From NCBI GenBank assembly GCA_022821105.1, contig JAJEEH010000114.1:1-33649 (forward strand): a DNA stretch of 33,649 bases, in the 5' to 3' direction. The position numbers and the translations under genes were made by a program. The stretch comes from Acidimicrobiia bacterium. GTDB lineage: Bacteria; Actinomycetota; Acidimicrobiia; Acidimicrobiales; Bin134. Positions 22,589 to 33,271 of this stretch are shown here, one piece after another. The stretch's first letter is position 1, and each line of letters opens with the position of its first letter. The notes beneath the pieces are model-generated. The model had not been told where the DNA came from, made no database searches, and worked only from the letters and a program-made list of their open reading frames with translations.

Positions 22589-22630
22589 CCGTGATCAGGT
22601 TTCACCGATGATGAACAGGTTCAACTGATG
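22571..22630 (+). repeat. Three 20-bp imperfect tandem repeats bridging the pth stop and mfd start
   Basis: Units start at 22571, 22591 and 22611. Unit 1 (ATGAACAGGTACAACTGACC) carries the pth stop codon. Unit 3 (ATGAACAGGTTCAACTGATG) ends in the mfd ATG. Unit 2 (GTGATCAGGTTTCACCGATG) is a degenerate copy. Units 1 and 3 agree at 17 of 20 positions, and units 2 and 3 at 15 of 20. The array fills the whole pth-mfd gap. An AACAGG element precedes each TGA, so the array may set the ribosome-binding context of mfd. Confidence 0.8.
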
Positions 22631-25600
22631 GCTGCCCCGGCGGTTGCTGCGGCTGGGCCGGGTCTGGCCGGCCTCGGTCGGCTCTTGGCCTCGGACCCGA
22701 CAGTGGTCGAGGTGCTCGGACAGCGCAATGCCAATTTGGCGGTGGCAGAGTCGGGCCAGGCTGCCGTGTTGGCCGCCATTGCCGAGCTGAACGGCCGCCG
22801 CCCGGTGGTGGTGGCCGTGCCCACCACCGCTGACGCCGAGCGCCTAGCCGGCGATCTGGCCGCGATGCTCGATGGGGGCGCCGCCTTGTTCCCGGCGTGG
22901 GAAACGCTGCCGTTCGAGCGGATCAGTCCGGGTGTGGAGACAATGGGGCGGCGATGTGAGGCCATTTGGCAGCTCCACGAGCCGGATAGGTGCCCGCCGG
23001 TGGTGGTAGCCCCGATTCGGGCGCTGCTCCAGCGCCTGGTGTTCGACTCTGACGACTCCGAGCCGGTGACGGTGGCCTCGGGCGACCGAGTCGACCAGGA
23101 GGGACTGGTTGCTGATTTGGCGGCTCGGGGCTATCGGCGCGATGTGCAGGTGGAGCACCGGGGTGTGTTCGCAGTGCGGGGCTCGATTGTCGACGTGTTC
23201 CCATCTACCGCCGACAGTCCGGTGCGCATCGACCTGTGGGGCGACGAGGTGGACCGGCTGACCGAGTTCTCTGTGGCCGACCAGCGGGCCACCGACCCGA
23301 TTGACCAGGCGGTGATATATCCCGCTCGAGAGGTGAGGCCGGTGGCGGCGGTGCGGGCCGCGGCGCAGAAGCTGGTGGCCTCGCGACCCTGGGGCCGGGA
23401 GCAGTGGGAGCGGTTGGCCGAGGGCCAGTTCTTCGACGGAATGGAATCGTGGCTGCCCTGGCTCATCGACTCAGACGAGCTCATCACCGACCGCCTCGGC
23501 GCCGACGCCCTGGTTGTGCTGCTGGAACCCGGACGGCTGCGAGATCGCGCCGCCGACATCGCCGCCGAGGAAGCCGACTTGGCGGGGGCGCTGGCTCAGA
23601 CCTGGGGGGCGGCGGGAGAGGAGTTCCCCCGCTTGCACGTGGACTACGACCGGCTGCTGAGCGCTTGCGAGTCGCCGGTGTGGACCATGACCGCGGTGCC
23701 GGCCTCCCCGTCCACTCCGGTGGTGTCGGTGGGAGGGTGGGCGTCGGCCATCGGTGATCCGTCGGCTCCTGTGGAGCAGGTGTCTCGGCTGCTGGCCGAG
23801 GGGTACACGGTGCGGGTGGCCGCCGACGGTGCCGGATCGGCCACCCGGTCGGCCGCGCTTTTGCGAGAGCACGGTGTGGACCTCCCGGTTAACACCGGCG
23901 GCGACGCCGGCCTCAGGGGCTCCTCCGACCTCTCGGGAAGCGTGGTGGTGGCCCCCATTCAACGGGGGTTTGTGCTGCCTGATGCCCGTCTGGCCGTGCT
24001 AGGTGAGGCCGATCTCACCGGCCGCCGCCGGGCCCACCGGCGCAGCCGTCCCCGTCAATCGTCGGCCCAAGAGCTGGACGACCTGGCCGCCGGCGACTAT
24101 GTGGTCCATCGCCACCACGGCGTGGGCCGCTACGCCGGCATGGTGAACCGCTCCATCGGCGGAATGAGCCGCGACTACCTGCTCGTGGAGTACCGGGGCG
24201 GCGACAAGCTCTATGTGCCCACCGACCAGGTGGACGCCGTGCGCCGCTACTCGGGGGGTGAGTCGCCCACCCTGAGCAAGATGGGGGGTGCCGACTGGCA
24301 GCGGACCAAGAGCGGGGTGCGCTCCGCGGTCAGCGAGATCGCCAAGGAACTGGTGGTGCTGTACCAGCGTCGGATCACCACCCCCGGCCGGGCGTTCTCC
24401 CCTGACACCCCGTGGCAGACGGAGATGGAGTCGGCCTTCGGCTACCAGCTCACCCCCGATCAGCACAAGGCCATTGTGGAGGTAAAGGCCGACATGGAGC
24501 AGACCCTGCCCATGGATCGGCTCATTTGCGGCGATGTGGGATTCGGCAAGACCGAGGTGGCCATACGGGCAGTGTTCAAGGCGGTCCAAGACGGTGCTCA
24601 GGCTGCGGTGCTGGTGCCCACCACGCTATTGGCCCAACAGCACTACCAGACTTTCGGCGATCGGTTCGCCGGCTATCCCATCCGGGTTGAGGTGCTGAGC
24701 CGGTTTTTGTCCCCTGGCCAGGCCCGCAAGGTGGTGAGCGGCCTGGCCGATGGATCAGTCGACGTGGTGATCGGCACGCACCGCCTGCTGTCCGACGACA
24801 TCGCCTTCCGGGACTTGGGGCTGTTGGTGGTGGACGAGGAGCAGCGCTTCGGGGTCACCCACAAAGAGTCCATCAAGTCGATCAAGGCCGATGTGGACGT
24901 GATCACCCTCACCGCAACGCCCATACCCCGGACCTTGGAGATGAGCCTCACCGGCATCCGCGACCTCACGCTGCTGCACACGCCGCCCGCCGACCGCCAG
25001 CCCATCTTGACCTACGTGGGTGCCTTCGACGAGCGCCCGGTGGCCGAGGCCATCCGCCGGGAGCTGCTGCGCGACGGCCAGGTGTTCTTCGTCCACAACC
25101 GGGTGGCCAGCATCGACCACGTGGCCGCCGATCTTCGGGAGATGGTGCCCGAGGCCCGCATCGCGGTGGCCCACGGTCAGATGGACGAGGGAACGCTGGA
25201 GCAAGTGGTGATCGACTTTTGGGAGCGGGCCTACGACGTGCTGGTGTGCACCACCATCATCGAGTCGGGAATCGACATGCCCACCGTGAACACCCTGGTG
25301 GTGGACCGGGCCGACCTTCTGGGACTGGGCCAGCTCCACCAGCTAAGGGGCCGGGTGGGCCGGGCCGGCGCCCGGGCCTACGCCTATCTGTTCACCCCCG
25401 AGGGCCGGGTGATCACCGAGGAGGCCTACGAGCGGCTGAAGACGATCGGTGAGGCCACCGAGCTGGGATCAGGGTTCAAGATCGCCATGCGGGATTTGGA
25501 GATCCGGGGTGCGGGCAACATGCTGGGAACCGGCCAGTCGGGTCACATCGCCGCGGTGGGCTACGACCTTTACTGCCAGCTCGTGACTGAAGCGGTGGCC

Positions 25601-26107
25601 GAGCTGAAGGGCGAGACCCCGCCCGAGCCGGTCGAGATAAGCATCGATGTGCCCCAGGCCGCCAGCATTCCGGCCGATTACATGCCCAAAGAGGAGCTGC
25701 GGTTGGAGGCCTATCGGCGGGTGGCCGGGTGCCAGAGTCCCGACCAAGTTGACGACGTGGCCGCCGAGTGGATCGACCGCTATGGGCCGATCCCCGATGT
25801 GGCCCAGACGCTGCTGACAGTGTCCCGGCTGCGGTGCGAGTGCCTGCGCACCGGGGTTCGTGATGTGGCGGTGGTGAAGGGCCCCGGCTTCGGCGGCCCG
25901 AAGTGGGTGGCCCGGCTCAGCCCGCTGAGGCTCCGGCCCAGCCGCCGGGTTCGATTGGAGCGCCTATACCCGCAGGCCACCTACCACGAGGCCGCCGGCC
26001 TGCTCGTGCTCCCGATTGAATCGGCGGCCGTGGCGGTGGAGACAGTCATCGCCACCCTGAGCGACCTGGTTCCCGATGACGAGCCCGCCGAAGCGGCGGC
26101 ATCGTGA
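22628..26107 (+). CDS. mfd: Transcription-repair coupling factor
   Basis: A 1159-aa DNA translocase that removes RNA polymerase stalled at lesions and recruits UvrA. The UvrB-like N-terminal module is visible (FPAWETLPFERISPGVE, GVFAVRGSIVDVFP, PVRIDLWGDEVD). It is followed by the CarD-like RNA polymerase-interacting domain (GDYVVHRHHGVGRYAGM), then RecG-like helicase motifs: Walker A GDVGFGKTE (about 634-642), VVDEEQRFGV, TLTATPIPRTLEM, and QLRGRVGRAGA. The C-terminal regulatory domain follows. ATG 22628 overlaps the end of the 20-bp repeat array. In mycobacteria mfd is likewise followed by mazG and then eno. Confidence 0.97.
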   Translation: MAAPAVAAAGPGLAGLGRLLASDPTVVEVLGQRNANLAVAESGQAAVLAAIAELNGRRPVVVAVPTTADAERLAGDLAAMLDGGAALFPAWETLPFERISPGVETMGRRCEAIWQLHEPDRCPPVVVAPIRALLQRLVFDSDDSEPVTVASGDRVDQEGLVADLAARGYRRDVQVEHRGVFAVRGSIVDVFPSTADSPVRIDLWGDEVDRLTEFSVADQRATDPIDQAVIYPAREVRPVAAVRAAAQKLVASRPWGREQWERLAEGQFFDGMESWLPWLIDSDELITDRLGADALVVLLEPGRLRDRAADIAAEEADLAGALAQTWGAAGEEFPRLHVDYDRLLSACESPVWTMTAVPASPSTPVVSVGGWASAIGDPSAPVEQVSRLLAEGYTVRVAADGAGSATRSAALLREHGVDLPVNTGGDAGLRGSSDLSGSVVVAPIQRGFVLPDARLAVLGEADLTGRRRAHRRSRPRQSSAQELDDLAAGDYVVHRHHGVGRYAGMVNRSIGGMSRDYLLVEYRGGDKLYVPTDQVDAVRRYSGGESPTLSKMGGADWQRTKSGVRSAVSEIAKELVVLYQRRITTPGRAFSPDTPWQTEMESAFGYQLTPDQHKAIVEVKADMEQTLPMDRLICGDVGFGKTEVAIRAVFKAVQDGAQAAVLVPTTLLAQQHYQTFGDRFAGYPIRVEVLSRFLSPGQARKVVSGLADGSVDVVIGTHRLLSDDIAFRDLGLLVVDEEQRFGVTHKESIKSIKADVDVITLTATPIPRTLEMSLTGIRDLTLLHTPPADRQPILTYVGAFDERPVAEAIRRELLRDGQVFFVHNRVASIDHVAADLREMVPEARIAVAHGQMDEGTLEQVVIDFWERAYDVLVCTTIIESGIDMPTVNTLVVDRADLLGLGQLHQLRGRVGRAGARAYAYLFTPEGRVITEEAYERLKTIGEATELGSGFKIAMRDLEIRGAGNMLGTGQSGHIAAVGYDLYCQLVTEAVAELKGETPPEPVEISIDVPQAASIPADYMPKEELRLEAYRRVAGCQSPDQVDDVAAEWIDRYGPIPDVAQTLLTVSRLRCECLRTGVRDVAVVKGPGFGGPKWVARLSPLRLRPSRRVRLERLYPQATYHEAAGLLVLPIESAAVAVETVIATLSDLVPDDEPAEAAAS

Positions 26108-26154
26108 TCGGGCACGCGGCGTGCTAGAGAAGGTGGCGTGATGGGGAGGACTGT

Positions 26155-27471
26155 ATGGCCAAGGTGATTGCTGCCGGGCTCGGACCGGCCGGTGTTGAGC
26201 TGATCACCGGTGAGGTGCTCGGGGCCATAAGCCAAACCAGCCGCCGTTTTGTTCGCACCAGCCGCCACCCCGCCGCGTCGGCAGTGGAGCTGGCGCAATC
26301 GTTCGACGATGTCTATGAGCAGGCCTTCTCCTTCGAGGAGGTGTACGAGGCCATCGTGGACCGCTTGGTGGCCGAGGCCGAGGGCACCGACGGCGACGTG
26401 CTCTATGCCGTGCCCGGCTCCCCGCTGGTGGCCGAGCGCACGGTGGAGTTGCTGCGATCCGTGCCCGGAGTGGAGTTGGAGGTGCTGGCCGGCTTGTCGT
26501 TCGCCGATCTGGTGTGGGATCGGATCGGTGTCGATCCCCTGGCCAGCGGGGTGCGGCTGGTGGACGGACGCCGGTTCGCGATGGACGCCGCCGGAGAGCG
26601 GGGGCCGCTGTTGGTGGCCCAGTGCGACTCGGCTCATGTGCTCAGCGATATCAAGCTGGCCGCCCTGGAATCACTCGATCGCTCGTCCGCGGGCGAGGCT
26701 GGACAACCGGTAACCGTGTTGCAGCGCCTGGGCCTGCCCGACGAGCAGGTGTTCGAGGTGTCCTGGGCCGAGTTGGACCACGCCGTCGAGCCCGACCATC
26801 TCACATCGCTGTACGTGCCCGAGATGGGCGCACCCATCGCCCGGGAAGTGGCCCGGTTCGCCGATCTGGCTGTCGAGCTGCGCCGCCGCTGCCCCTGGGA
26901 CAAGGAGCAGACCCACCAGTCGTTGCGAGGCCATCTGCTGGAGGAGACCTACGAGGTGCTGGAGGCCCTCGACGCGGTGGATCCCCACAGCCTGTCGGGT
27001 TATGAGGAGCTTGAGGAGGAGCTGGGCGACCTCCTCTACCAGATTGTGTTCCACTCGGTTCTGGCTGCCGAAGCCGGTCAGTTCACGTTGGCCGATGTGG
27101 CCCAGGGCATCCACGACAAGCTCAAGTCCCGCCATCCCCATGTGTTCGGCCCGACAGATTCAGACCGGGCCGACCCAGACAGCGCCGATGAGGTGTTGGT
27201 CAACTGGGAGGCCATCAAGCGGGATCAAAAGGGAAGGGACTCGGTGATGGATGGCATCCCTCCCGGTCTGCCCGCATTGCTGTTTGCCGACAAGGTGATC
27301 CACAAGGCCCGCTCGGTGGGGGTGGAGCCCGAGGTGGACACCGCCACGGTGGCCGGGCGGCTCTATGATGCCGTCTTGGCTGCCCAGGCGGCCGGTTTGG
27401 ATGCCGAATCAGAGCTCCGAGCGTTGGCCAATGCCGTCGGAGACCAAATTCGCACCGCTGAAATTTCTTGA
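26155..27471 (+). CDS. mazG: Nucleoside triphosphate pyrophosphohydrolase, tetrapyrrole methylase-MazG fusion (YabN-like)
   Basis: A 438-aa fusion. The N-terminal part (about 1-225) has the tetrapyrrole/corrin methylase fold opening VIAAGLGPAGVELIT and YAVPGSPLVAERTVELL, as in B. subtilis YabN. The C-terminal part (from about 240) is MazG: RRRCPWDKEQTHQSLRGHL, the metal-binding EETYEVLEAL (near 263) and EEELGDLLYQIVFH. MazG hydrolyses (d)NTPs to monophosphates, probably clearing aberrant nucleotides; whether the methylase half is active is unknown. A GGGGAGGA Shine-Dalgarno precedes the ATG, 47 nt after mfd. A second MazG-type segment (SVMDGIPPGLPALLFADKV) completes the domain. Confidence 0.93.
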   Translation: MAKVIAAGLGPAGVELITGEVLGAISQTSRRFVRTSRHPAASAVELAQSFDDVYEQAFSFEEVYEAIVDRLVAEAEGTDGDVLYAVPGSPLVAERTVELLRSVPGVELEVLAGLSFADLVWDRIGVDPLASGVRLVDGRRFAMDAAGERGPLLVAQCDSAHVLSDIKLAALESLDRSSAGEAGQPVTVLQRLGLPDEQVFEVSWAELDHAVEPDHLTSLYVPEMGAPIAREVARFADLAVELRRRCPWDKEQTHQSLRGHLLEETYEVLEALDAVDPHSLSGYEELEEELGDLLYQIVFHSVLAAEAGQFTLADVAQGIHDKLKSRHPHVFGPTDSDRADPDSADEVLVNWEAIKRDQKGRDSVMDGIPPGLPALLFADKVIHKARSVGVEPEVDTATVAGRLYDAVLAAQAAGLDAESELRALANAVGDQIRTAEIS

Positions 27472-29212
<1,741 letters not shown>

Positions 29213-29251
29213 CGGGTCCGAGCCGATAACAGACCCTGTCGCCTACGGCGG

Positions 29252-29257
29252 TAGCGT
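29252..29257 (+). promoter_or_regulatory. Candidate -10 box (TAGCGT) for a leaderless SDR transcript
   Basis: TAGCGT fits TANNNT and ends 6 nt before the ATG at 29264, the same geometry as at 8964 and 15094. No Shine-Dalgarno precedes the ATG. No clear -35 is seen. Confidence 0.4.
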
Positions 29258-29263
29258 CGGTAC

Positions 29264-30073
29264 ATGACCAGCGCTGACAACTCCCCGGTCCCCCGCTATC
29301 CCGATTTGCTGCGCCTCGATGGCCGGGGCTTCGTGGTGGTCGGCGCGGGGCAGGGGATGGGCCGCCAGACCAGTCATGCCCTTGCGCAGTGCGGTGCCCG
29401 GGTGGTGTGCGTGGACATCGACGGTGACCGGGCCGCGGAGATCGCCGAGGAGGTGGGCGGCGTGCCGTGGTCGGGAGACGCCACCGCACGGGCCGACGTG
29501 GAGCGACTGCTGGACGACTCGGTGGCCGCTCTGGGCCAGGTGTACGGGCTGGTGGACATCATCGGCATGGCCGAGTGGGGCTTCATCGTGGACATGGACG
29601 ACGGAGTGTGGGATCGCCAGATGGCCATCAACCTGCGCCACGCCTATCTGCTGGGCCAGGTGTTCGGCCGCCACATGGTGGCCAACGGGGAGGGATCTAT
29701 GGTGTTCATCGCCTCGGCCTCGGGGATGGACGGCGCCCCGAACCACGCCGCCTACGGGGCGGCCAAGGCCGGACTCATGGCCTGGGTGAAGTCGATGGCG
29801 GTGGAGATGGGCCCCCACGGGGTTCGGGCCAATGCGGTCGCCCCCGGGGCCATTGCCACTCCCCGGATCATGGACATGCTGAGCGACGCCCAGCGCGCCC
29901 ACTCCAGCGGCAACGCACCGATCGGCCGCATGGGCCTGCCCGCCGACATCGCCGGAGCGGCCCTGTTCTTGTCGTCGCCGCTGGCCAGCTACGTGAGCGG
30001 GCGAACTCTGCTGGTGGACGGCGGCGTGGGCGCCAAGTTCCCCTACTCCTCCCTCAGTGAATTGGATGATTGA
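29264..30073 (+). CDS. SDR family oxidoreductase with atypical NNAG motif
   Basis: A 269-aa short-chain dehydrogenase/reductase. The nucleotide-binding glycine motif is VVVGAGQGMGRQT, Asp in VCVDIDGD suggests NAD(H) preference, and the active site has Ser in FIASASG, Y163 and K167 (YGAAK). It ends in LLVDGGVGAKFPYSS. The structural NNAG motif after strand four is replaced by IIGMAE, a departure from most SDRs. The reaction is unknown. It follows divIC by about 50 nt and precedes the J-domain gene by 10 nt, so it may be cotranscribed with the latter. Confidence 0.88.
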   Translation: MTSADNSPVPRYPDLLRLDGRGFVVVGAGQGMGRQTSHALAQCGARVVCVDIDGDRAAEIAEEVGGVPWSGDATARADVERLLDDSVAALGQVYGLVDIIGMAEWGFIVDMDDGVWDRQMAINLRHAYLLGQVFGRHMVANGEGSMVFIASASGMDGAPNHAAYGAAKAGLMAWVKSMAVEMGPHGVRANAVAPGAIATPRIMDMLSDAQRAHSSGNAPIGRMGLPADIAGAALFLSSPLASYVSGRTLLVDGGVGAKFPYSSLSELDD

Positions 30074-30083
30074 CTGAGGGGTC

Positions 30084-30740
30084 ATGCCGGAGCGGTCGCA
30101 CTACGACGTTCTGGGTGTATCCCCCGATGCCAAGCCCGAGGCCATCCGACGGGCCTACTTGCGCCAGGCCCGCCGGTGGCACCCCGACCGTCCGACGGGC
30201 GACGCCGAGCAGATGCGGGCCGTCAACGAGGCCTGGGAAGTCTTGGGGGATATTCGATCCCGCGCTGCCTACGACCGGAGTCTGGCCCGAAGCGCGCCCC
30301 GTCCGCCGAGCCCGTCCCGACCGGCAGGCTCGCGTCCGTCGCCCAACGCCCCCCGTCCCGCGTCCAGCCCTCGATCTGCTGAGACCCCTCCGAGTCCGTC
30401 CCTCGAGATTGTTGGCATCCGGTGGCGGTGGCTCAGCCTGGCGGCGGTCGTCTTGGCCGGGGTGGCGGTTGTGGTGATCTTCTTGGCCACATCGGCCATC
30501 GACGACTCCGATCCGACCAGCCCGCCCACGGCGTCTGCGCCAGTGTCGCAGTCGCGCCCCGAGCCTGGAGATTGCTTCCTCATCGGCACCACCACCCTTA
30601 TAACCGTGCCCTGCGATCACCCCCACGACGGCAAGCTCGTGGAGTGGGTTCCATTGGGCGCCCCCTGTCCTCCCGACACTGACCTTCACTGGGTGCGCTC
30701 CGCCCAAGAAGCCGTCTGCTACCTGACCCCGTCTGGCTAG
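30084..30740 (+). CDS. Membrane-anchored J-domain protein with extracytoplasmic C-terminal domain
   Basis: A 218-aa protein. The J-domain occupies about residues 5-66, with the HPD motif at H33-D35, so it could stimulate DnaK at the membrane. A Pro/Ser-rich linker (70-106) leads to one transmembrane helix (about 117-136). The outside part has a threonine/proline spacer and a small domain with GDCFLIG and VPCDHPHDGKLVEWV, resembling the septum-formation/DUF4190-like extracellular domains of actinobacterial membrane proteins; its three cysteines could form a disulfide. A GAGGGG Shine-Dalgarno precedes the ATG. It is convergent with the MFS gene, and the two ends overlap by 4 nt. Confidence 0.85.
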   Translation: MPERSHYDVLGVSPDAKPEAIRRAYLRQARRWHPDRPTGDAEQMRAVNEAWEVLGDIRSRAAYDRSLARSAPRPPSPSRPAGSRPSPNAPRPASSPRSAETPPSPSLEIVGIRWRWLSLAAVVLAGVAVVVIFLATSAIDDSDPTSPPTASAPVSQSRPEPGDCFLIGTTTLITVPCDHPHDGKLVEWVPLGAPCPPDTDLHWVRSAQEAVCYLTPSG

Positions 30741-31924
30741 TGGTCCAGCGTGCCGCGGCGTAGGCGCGATATCACCGCGGACATGGCCAGGAATCCGATG
30801 ACGCTGGGGAGGGTGACGATGGCGATTGCACTGCCCACCGAGAGTCGGGTGGCGGCCAGCGTGCCGACCAACAGGGGGACGGTGAGGTTGGCAGTGCGGA
30901 GGCCGCCGGTGAGCGCACCGAGGCCGACACCTGGCCGCCCGGGATGCTGGGCTGCGGCGTCGTAGAGGATCGGACTCAGATTGGCCACCCCTAGGCCGGC
31001 AATGGCGTATCCGACGAGGGTGAGGTTTTGGTCGGGAGACAGGGTGGCGGCCGCCAGCCCGACGCCGGTGAGGGCGATCGACATGCTGAGGAGTCGGGTT
31101 TCCCCCAGTCGAGCAGCAATGAAGTCGCCTGAGAAGCGGCCCCCGGTCATCCCTGCGGCCACGGCTACATAGCCCAGGGCGGCCACGCCGGTGGTGGCCG
31201 AGAAGTCGTCGGTGAGCCGGAACGCAGCCCAGTCGATCGCGGTGGACTCAAGGGCAATGGAGAAGAATCCGACCAGCAGAAATGCCGCCAGCGCGGGCGA
31301 GATCCGCCGCTTTGCGGCCCTGTTCTCTTCCATCGCGCCGGAAGCGGCGCCGTCGGGGTGCTCGTCTACCCGGAGCAGGCCCCGGCTGGCGAGACCGAGG
31401 ACCATGAGGAGGATCGCCGCGGCACATGCCAAGTGGGCGGATACCGAGATGCCCGCAGCCGCGATTCGAGACGCGGAAACCCCTCCGATCACGGTCCCGA
31501 GGCTCCAAAGCCCGTGCAGACGGGTCATTACCGGGGTGTGCCGCCGAGCGCTCAGCCACGACCCCTGCATGTTCATGGCCACGTCCATCAACACGTCGAA
31601 GGTTTGCAGGGCGATCAAACCCACCAGCAGCACCAGCGGGGTGCGGGCGATGCCGATGACCGGCAGCGACAGGGCGGTGAGCGTGCCGGCGGCCAGCATC
31701 ACCCTCCGGGTTCCGAAGCGGCTGACGGCCGGACCAACCACCGCACTTCCCACCAGGCCGCTGATCCCGGCGATGGACAAGAGCAAGCCGACTTCGGCCA
31801 CGCTGATGTCCACGCGGTCTCGGATCTCGGGAAGCCGGGGGATGAACGAGGCGAACAGCGCGCCGTTCACGAAGAACTGGACGGCGACCGCTCCCAGGGC
31901 CCGTTGGTCCGATGCGGTGAACAT
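30737..31924 (-). CDS. MFS transporter (YbjJ-like)
   Basis: A 395-aa protein with about 12 hydrophobic segments in two halves, separated by a charged central loop (near residues 190-215, DEHPDGAASGAMEENRAAKRR). The FIPRLPEIRDRVDIS stretch near the N-terminus and the SRFGTRRVM loop between helices two and three fit the major facilitator superfamily, in particular the YbjJ-type group. The substrate is unknown. A TACTAT box on the minus strand lies 12 nt before the ATG (31937-31942) and could be its -10. It is divergent from the amidohydrolase gene across about 130 bp, in which I see no other gene. Confidence 0.88.
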   Translation of the reverse strand: MFTASDQRALGAVAVQFFVNGALFASFIPRLPEIRDRVDISVAEVGLLLSIAGISGLVGSAVVGPAVSRFGTRRVMLAAGTLTALSLPVIGIARTPLVLLVGLIALQTFDVLMDVAMNMQGSWLSARRHTPVMTRLHGLWSLGTVIGGVSASRIAAAGISVSAHLACAAAILLMVLGLASRGLLRVDEHPDGAASGAMEENRAAKRRISPALAAFLLVGFFSIALESTAIDWAAFRLTDDFSATTGVAALGYVAVAAGMTGGRFSGDFIAARLGETRLLSMSIALTGVGLAAATLSPDQNLTLVGYAIAGLGVANLSPILYDAAAQHPGRPGVGLGALTGGLRTANLTVPLLVGTLAATRLSVGSAIAIVTLPSVIGFLAMSAVISRLRRGTLDH

Positions 31925-32053
31925 AGGGAACGGGCAATAGTAGGTCTTGGCCCTTACGGAGAGTGCGGCTCGCCGGCTGTTACCACCTGCCGCCCGGTTG
32001 TCCTACTCTTGGCAGACCAACTGACATCCAGGAGCAACCGAGGAGAGCCGGAC

Positions 32054-33268
32054 ATGCGGCATGGGTACAAGGTTTTTGACGCCGACGGGCACGTGGTGGA
32101 GCCCAAGAATCTGTGGGAGCGGTTCTTGGACCAGAAGTTCCAGCACCGGGTGGGCTGGAAGGAAGTCCCCGGCCGGGAGGCGTTCCGCCCGGCCACCGTG
32201 GACGGCCGCTATACCCAGAGCCGGGTCACCATCTACGGCGACTTCATGGAAGCGGTGAACTGGACCTACGACGTAATGCGGGACAAATACGGCCAGGCCG
32301 TGGTGGACAACGGCTTCCCCGGCGACGCCGTGGCCCAGGCCATGCCGCTCGACGGCATGGACTTCATGGTGATCTACGGCCCCGGCTACGACCTCTGGTC
32401 CGACGGCATGGACCCCGAGCTCCAGGCCGGCATGTGCCGGGCCTACAACCGCTGGGGCCAGGAGATGCGGGAGATGTCTGGGGGACGGGTCATCGCCTCG
32501 GGGCCGGTGGTTATGAACGACGTGCACCGGGCGGTGGAGGAGATCCAGTACGCCTACGACCATCTGGGCACCCGGTGCTTCTTCGCCCGGCCCAACATGT
32601 TCAACCGCCGGATGCTGGGCGACCCCTACTACGACCCCATGTACGAGCTGCTCCAAGACCTGGACTGCGCGTTCGCCACCCATGACTTCATGGGCCACAA
32701 CGGGTCGTCGGCTGGCGCCGACCGGTTTGAGACGTTCACCGAGTGGCACACCGTCTGCCACCCCCACGAGGCCCAGATGGCCATGCTGTCGATGATCTGC
32801 AACGGGGTCTTCGAGCGGTTCCCCCGGCTGCGGGTGGCCTACATGGAGGCCAATTGCGCTTGGTTGCCGTGGTGGCTGTGGCGTATGGAAGAGCACATCG
32901 AGCTGTCGGGCGATTACGAGAAGCCGGGGCTCACCAAGTCGCCCCAGGAGTACTTCCAGGACAACTGCTTCATCTCGGTGGAGCCCGACGAGTACCTCGT
33001 TTACCACGTGATCGAGGAGCTGGGCGACGACAAGATCGTGTGGGAGAGCGACTACCCCCATCCCGACTCCAAGTACCCGGAGGCGGTGCAGTCTTTCTTG
33101 GATCTGCCCAAGGTTTCAGACGAGTCCAAGCGCAAGATCCTGTGGGACAACTCCCTCGACCTTTACCGGTTCCCCGAGGGCTACCTGCCCGACGAGTTCA
33201 TCGAGGCCACCAGCTACGAATACGACCCGTCGACTTACGTGCCCAAGGTTCCCGCCGGAGTGGGCTGA
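32054..33268 (+). CDS. Amidohydrolase-family (PF04909-type) TIM-barrel hydrolase/decarboxylase
   Basis: A 404-aa protein of the amidohydrolase-2 group. The N-terminal metal motif reads FDADGHVVEP (D9, D11, H13) instead of the classic DxHxH. Further ligand candidates are the His in THDFMGHNG, YMEANCAWLPWWLWRM, and the C-terminal ESDYPHPDS, typical of the ACMS decarboxylase-like set in Actinobacteria. The family catalyses hydrolysis or decarboxylation of small, often aromatic, acids. GAGGAGAG precedes the ATG at 32054; upstream in-frame extensions run antisense through the MFS gene and are rejected. It is followed after 3 nt by a cupin gene, so the two are likely cotranscribed. No substrate is assigned. 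Confidence 0.88.
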   Translation: MRHGYKVFDADGHVVEPKNLWERFLDQKFQHRVGWKEVPGREAFRPATVDGRYTQSRVTIYGDFMEAVNWTYDVMRDKYGQAVVDNGFPGDAVAQAMPLDGMDFMVIYGPGYDLWSDGMDPELQAGMCRAYNRWGQEMREMSGGRVIASGPVVMNDVHRAVEEIQYAYDHLGTRCFFARPNMFNRRMLGDPYYDPMYELLQDLDCAFATHDFMGHNGSSAGADRFETFTEWHTVCHPHEAQMAMLSMICNGVFERFPRLRVAYMEANCAWLPWWLWRMEEHIELSGDYEKPGLTKSPQEYFQDNCFISVEPDEYLVYHVIEELGDDKIVWESDYPHPDSKYPEAVQSFLDLPKVSDESKRKILWDNSLDLYRFPEGYLPDEFIEATSYEYDPSTYVPKVPAGVG

Positions 33269-33271
33269 GCG

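Noticed and set aside
31358-32053. N-terminal extension of the amidohydrolase to base 31358
   Set aside because: It runs antisense through the MFS gene and has low-complexity composition; ATG 32054 has a good Shine-Dalgarno and gives the family N-terminus.
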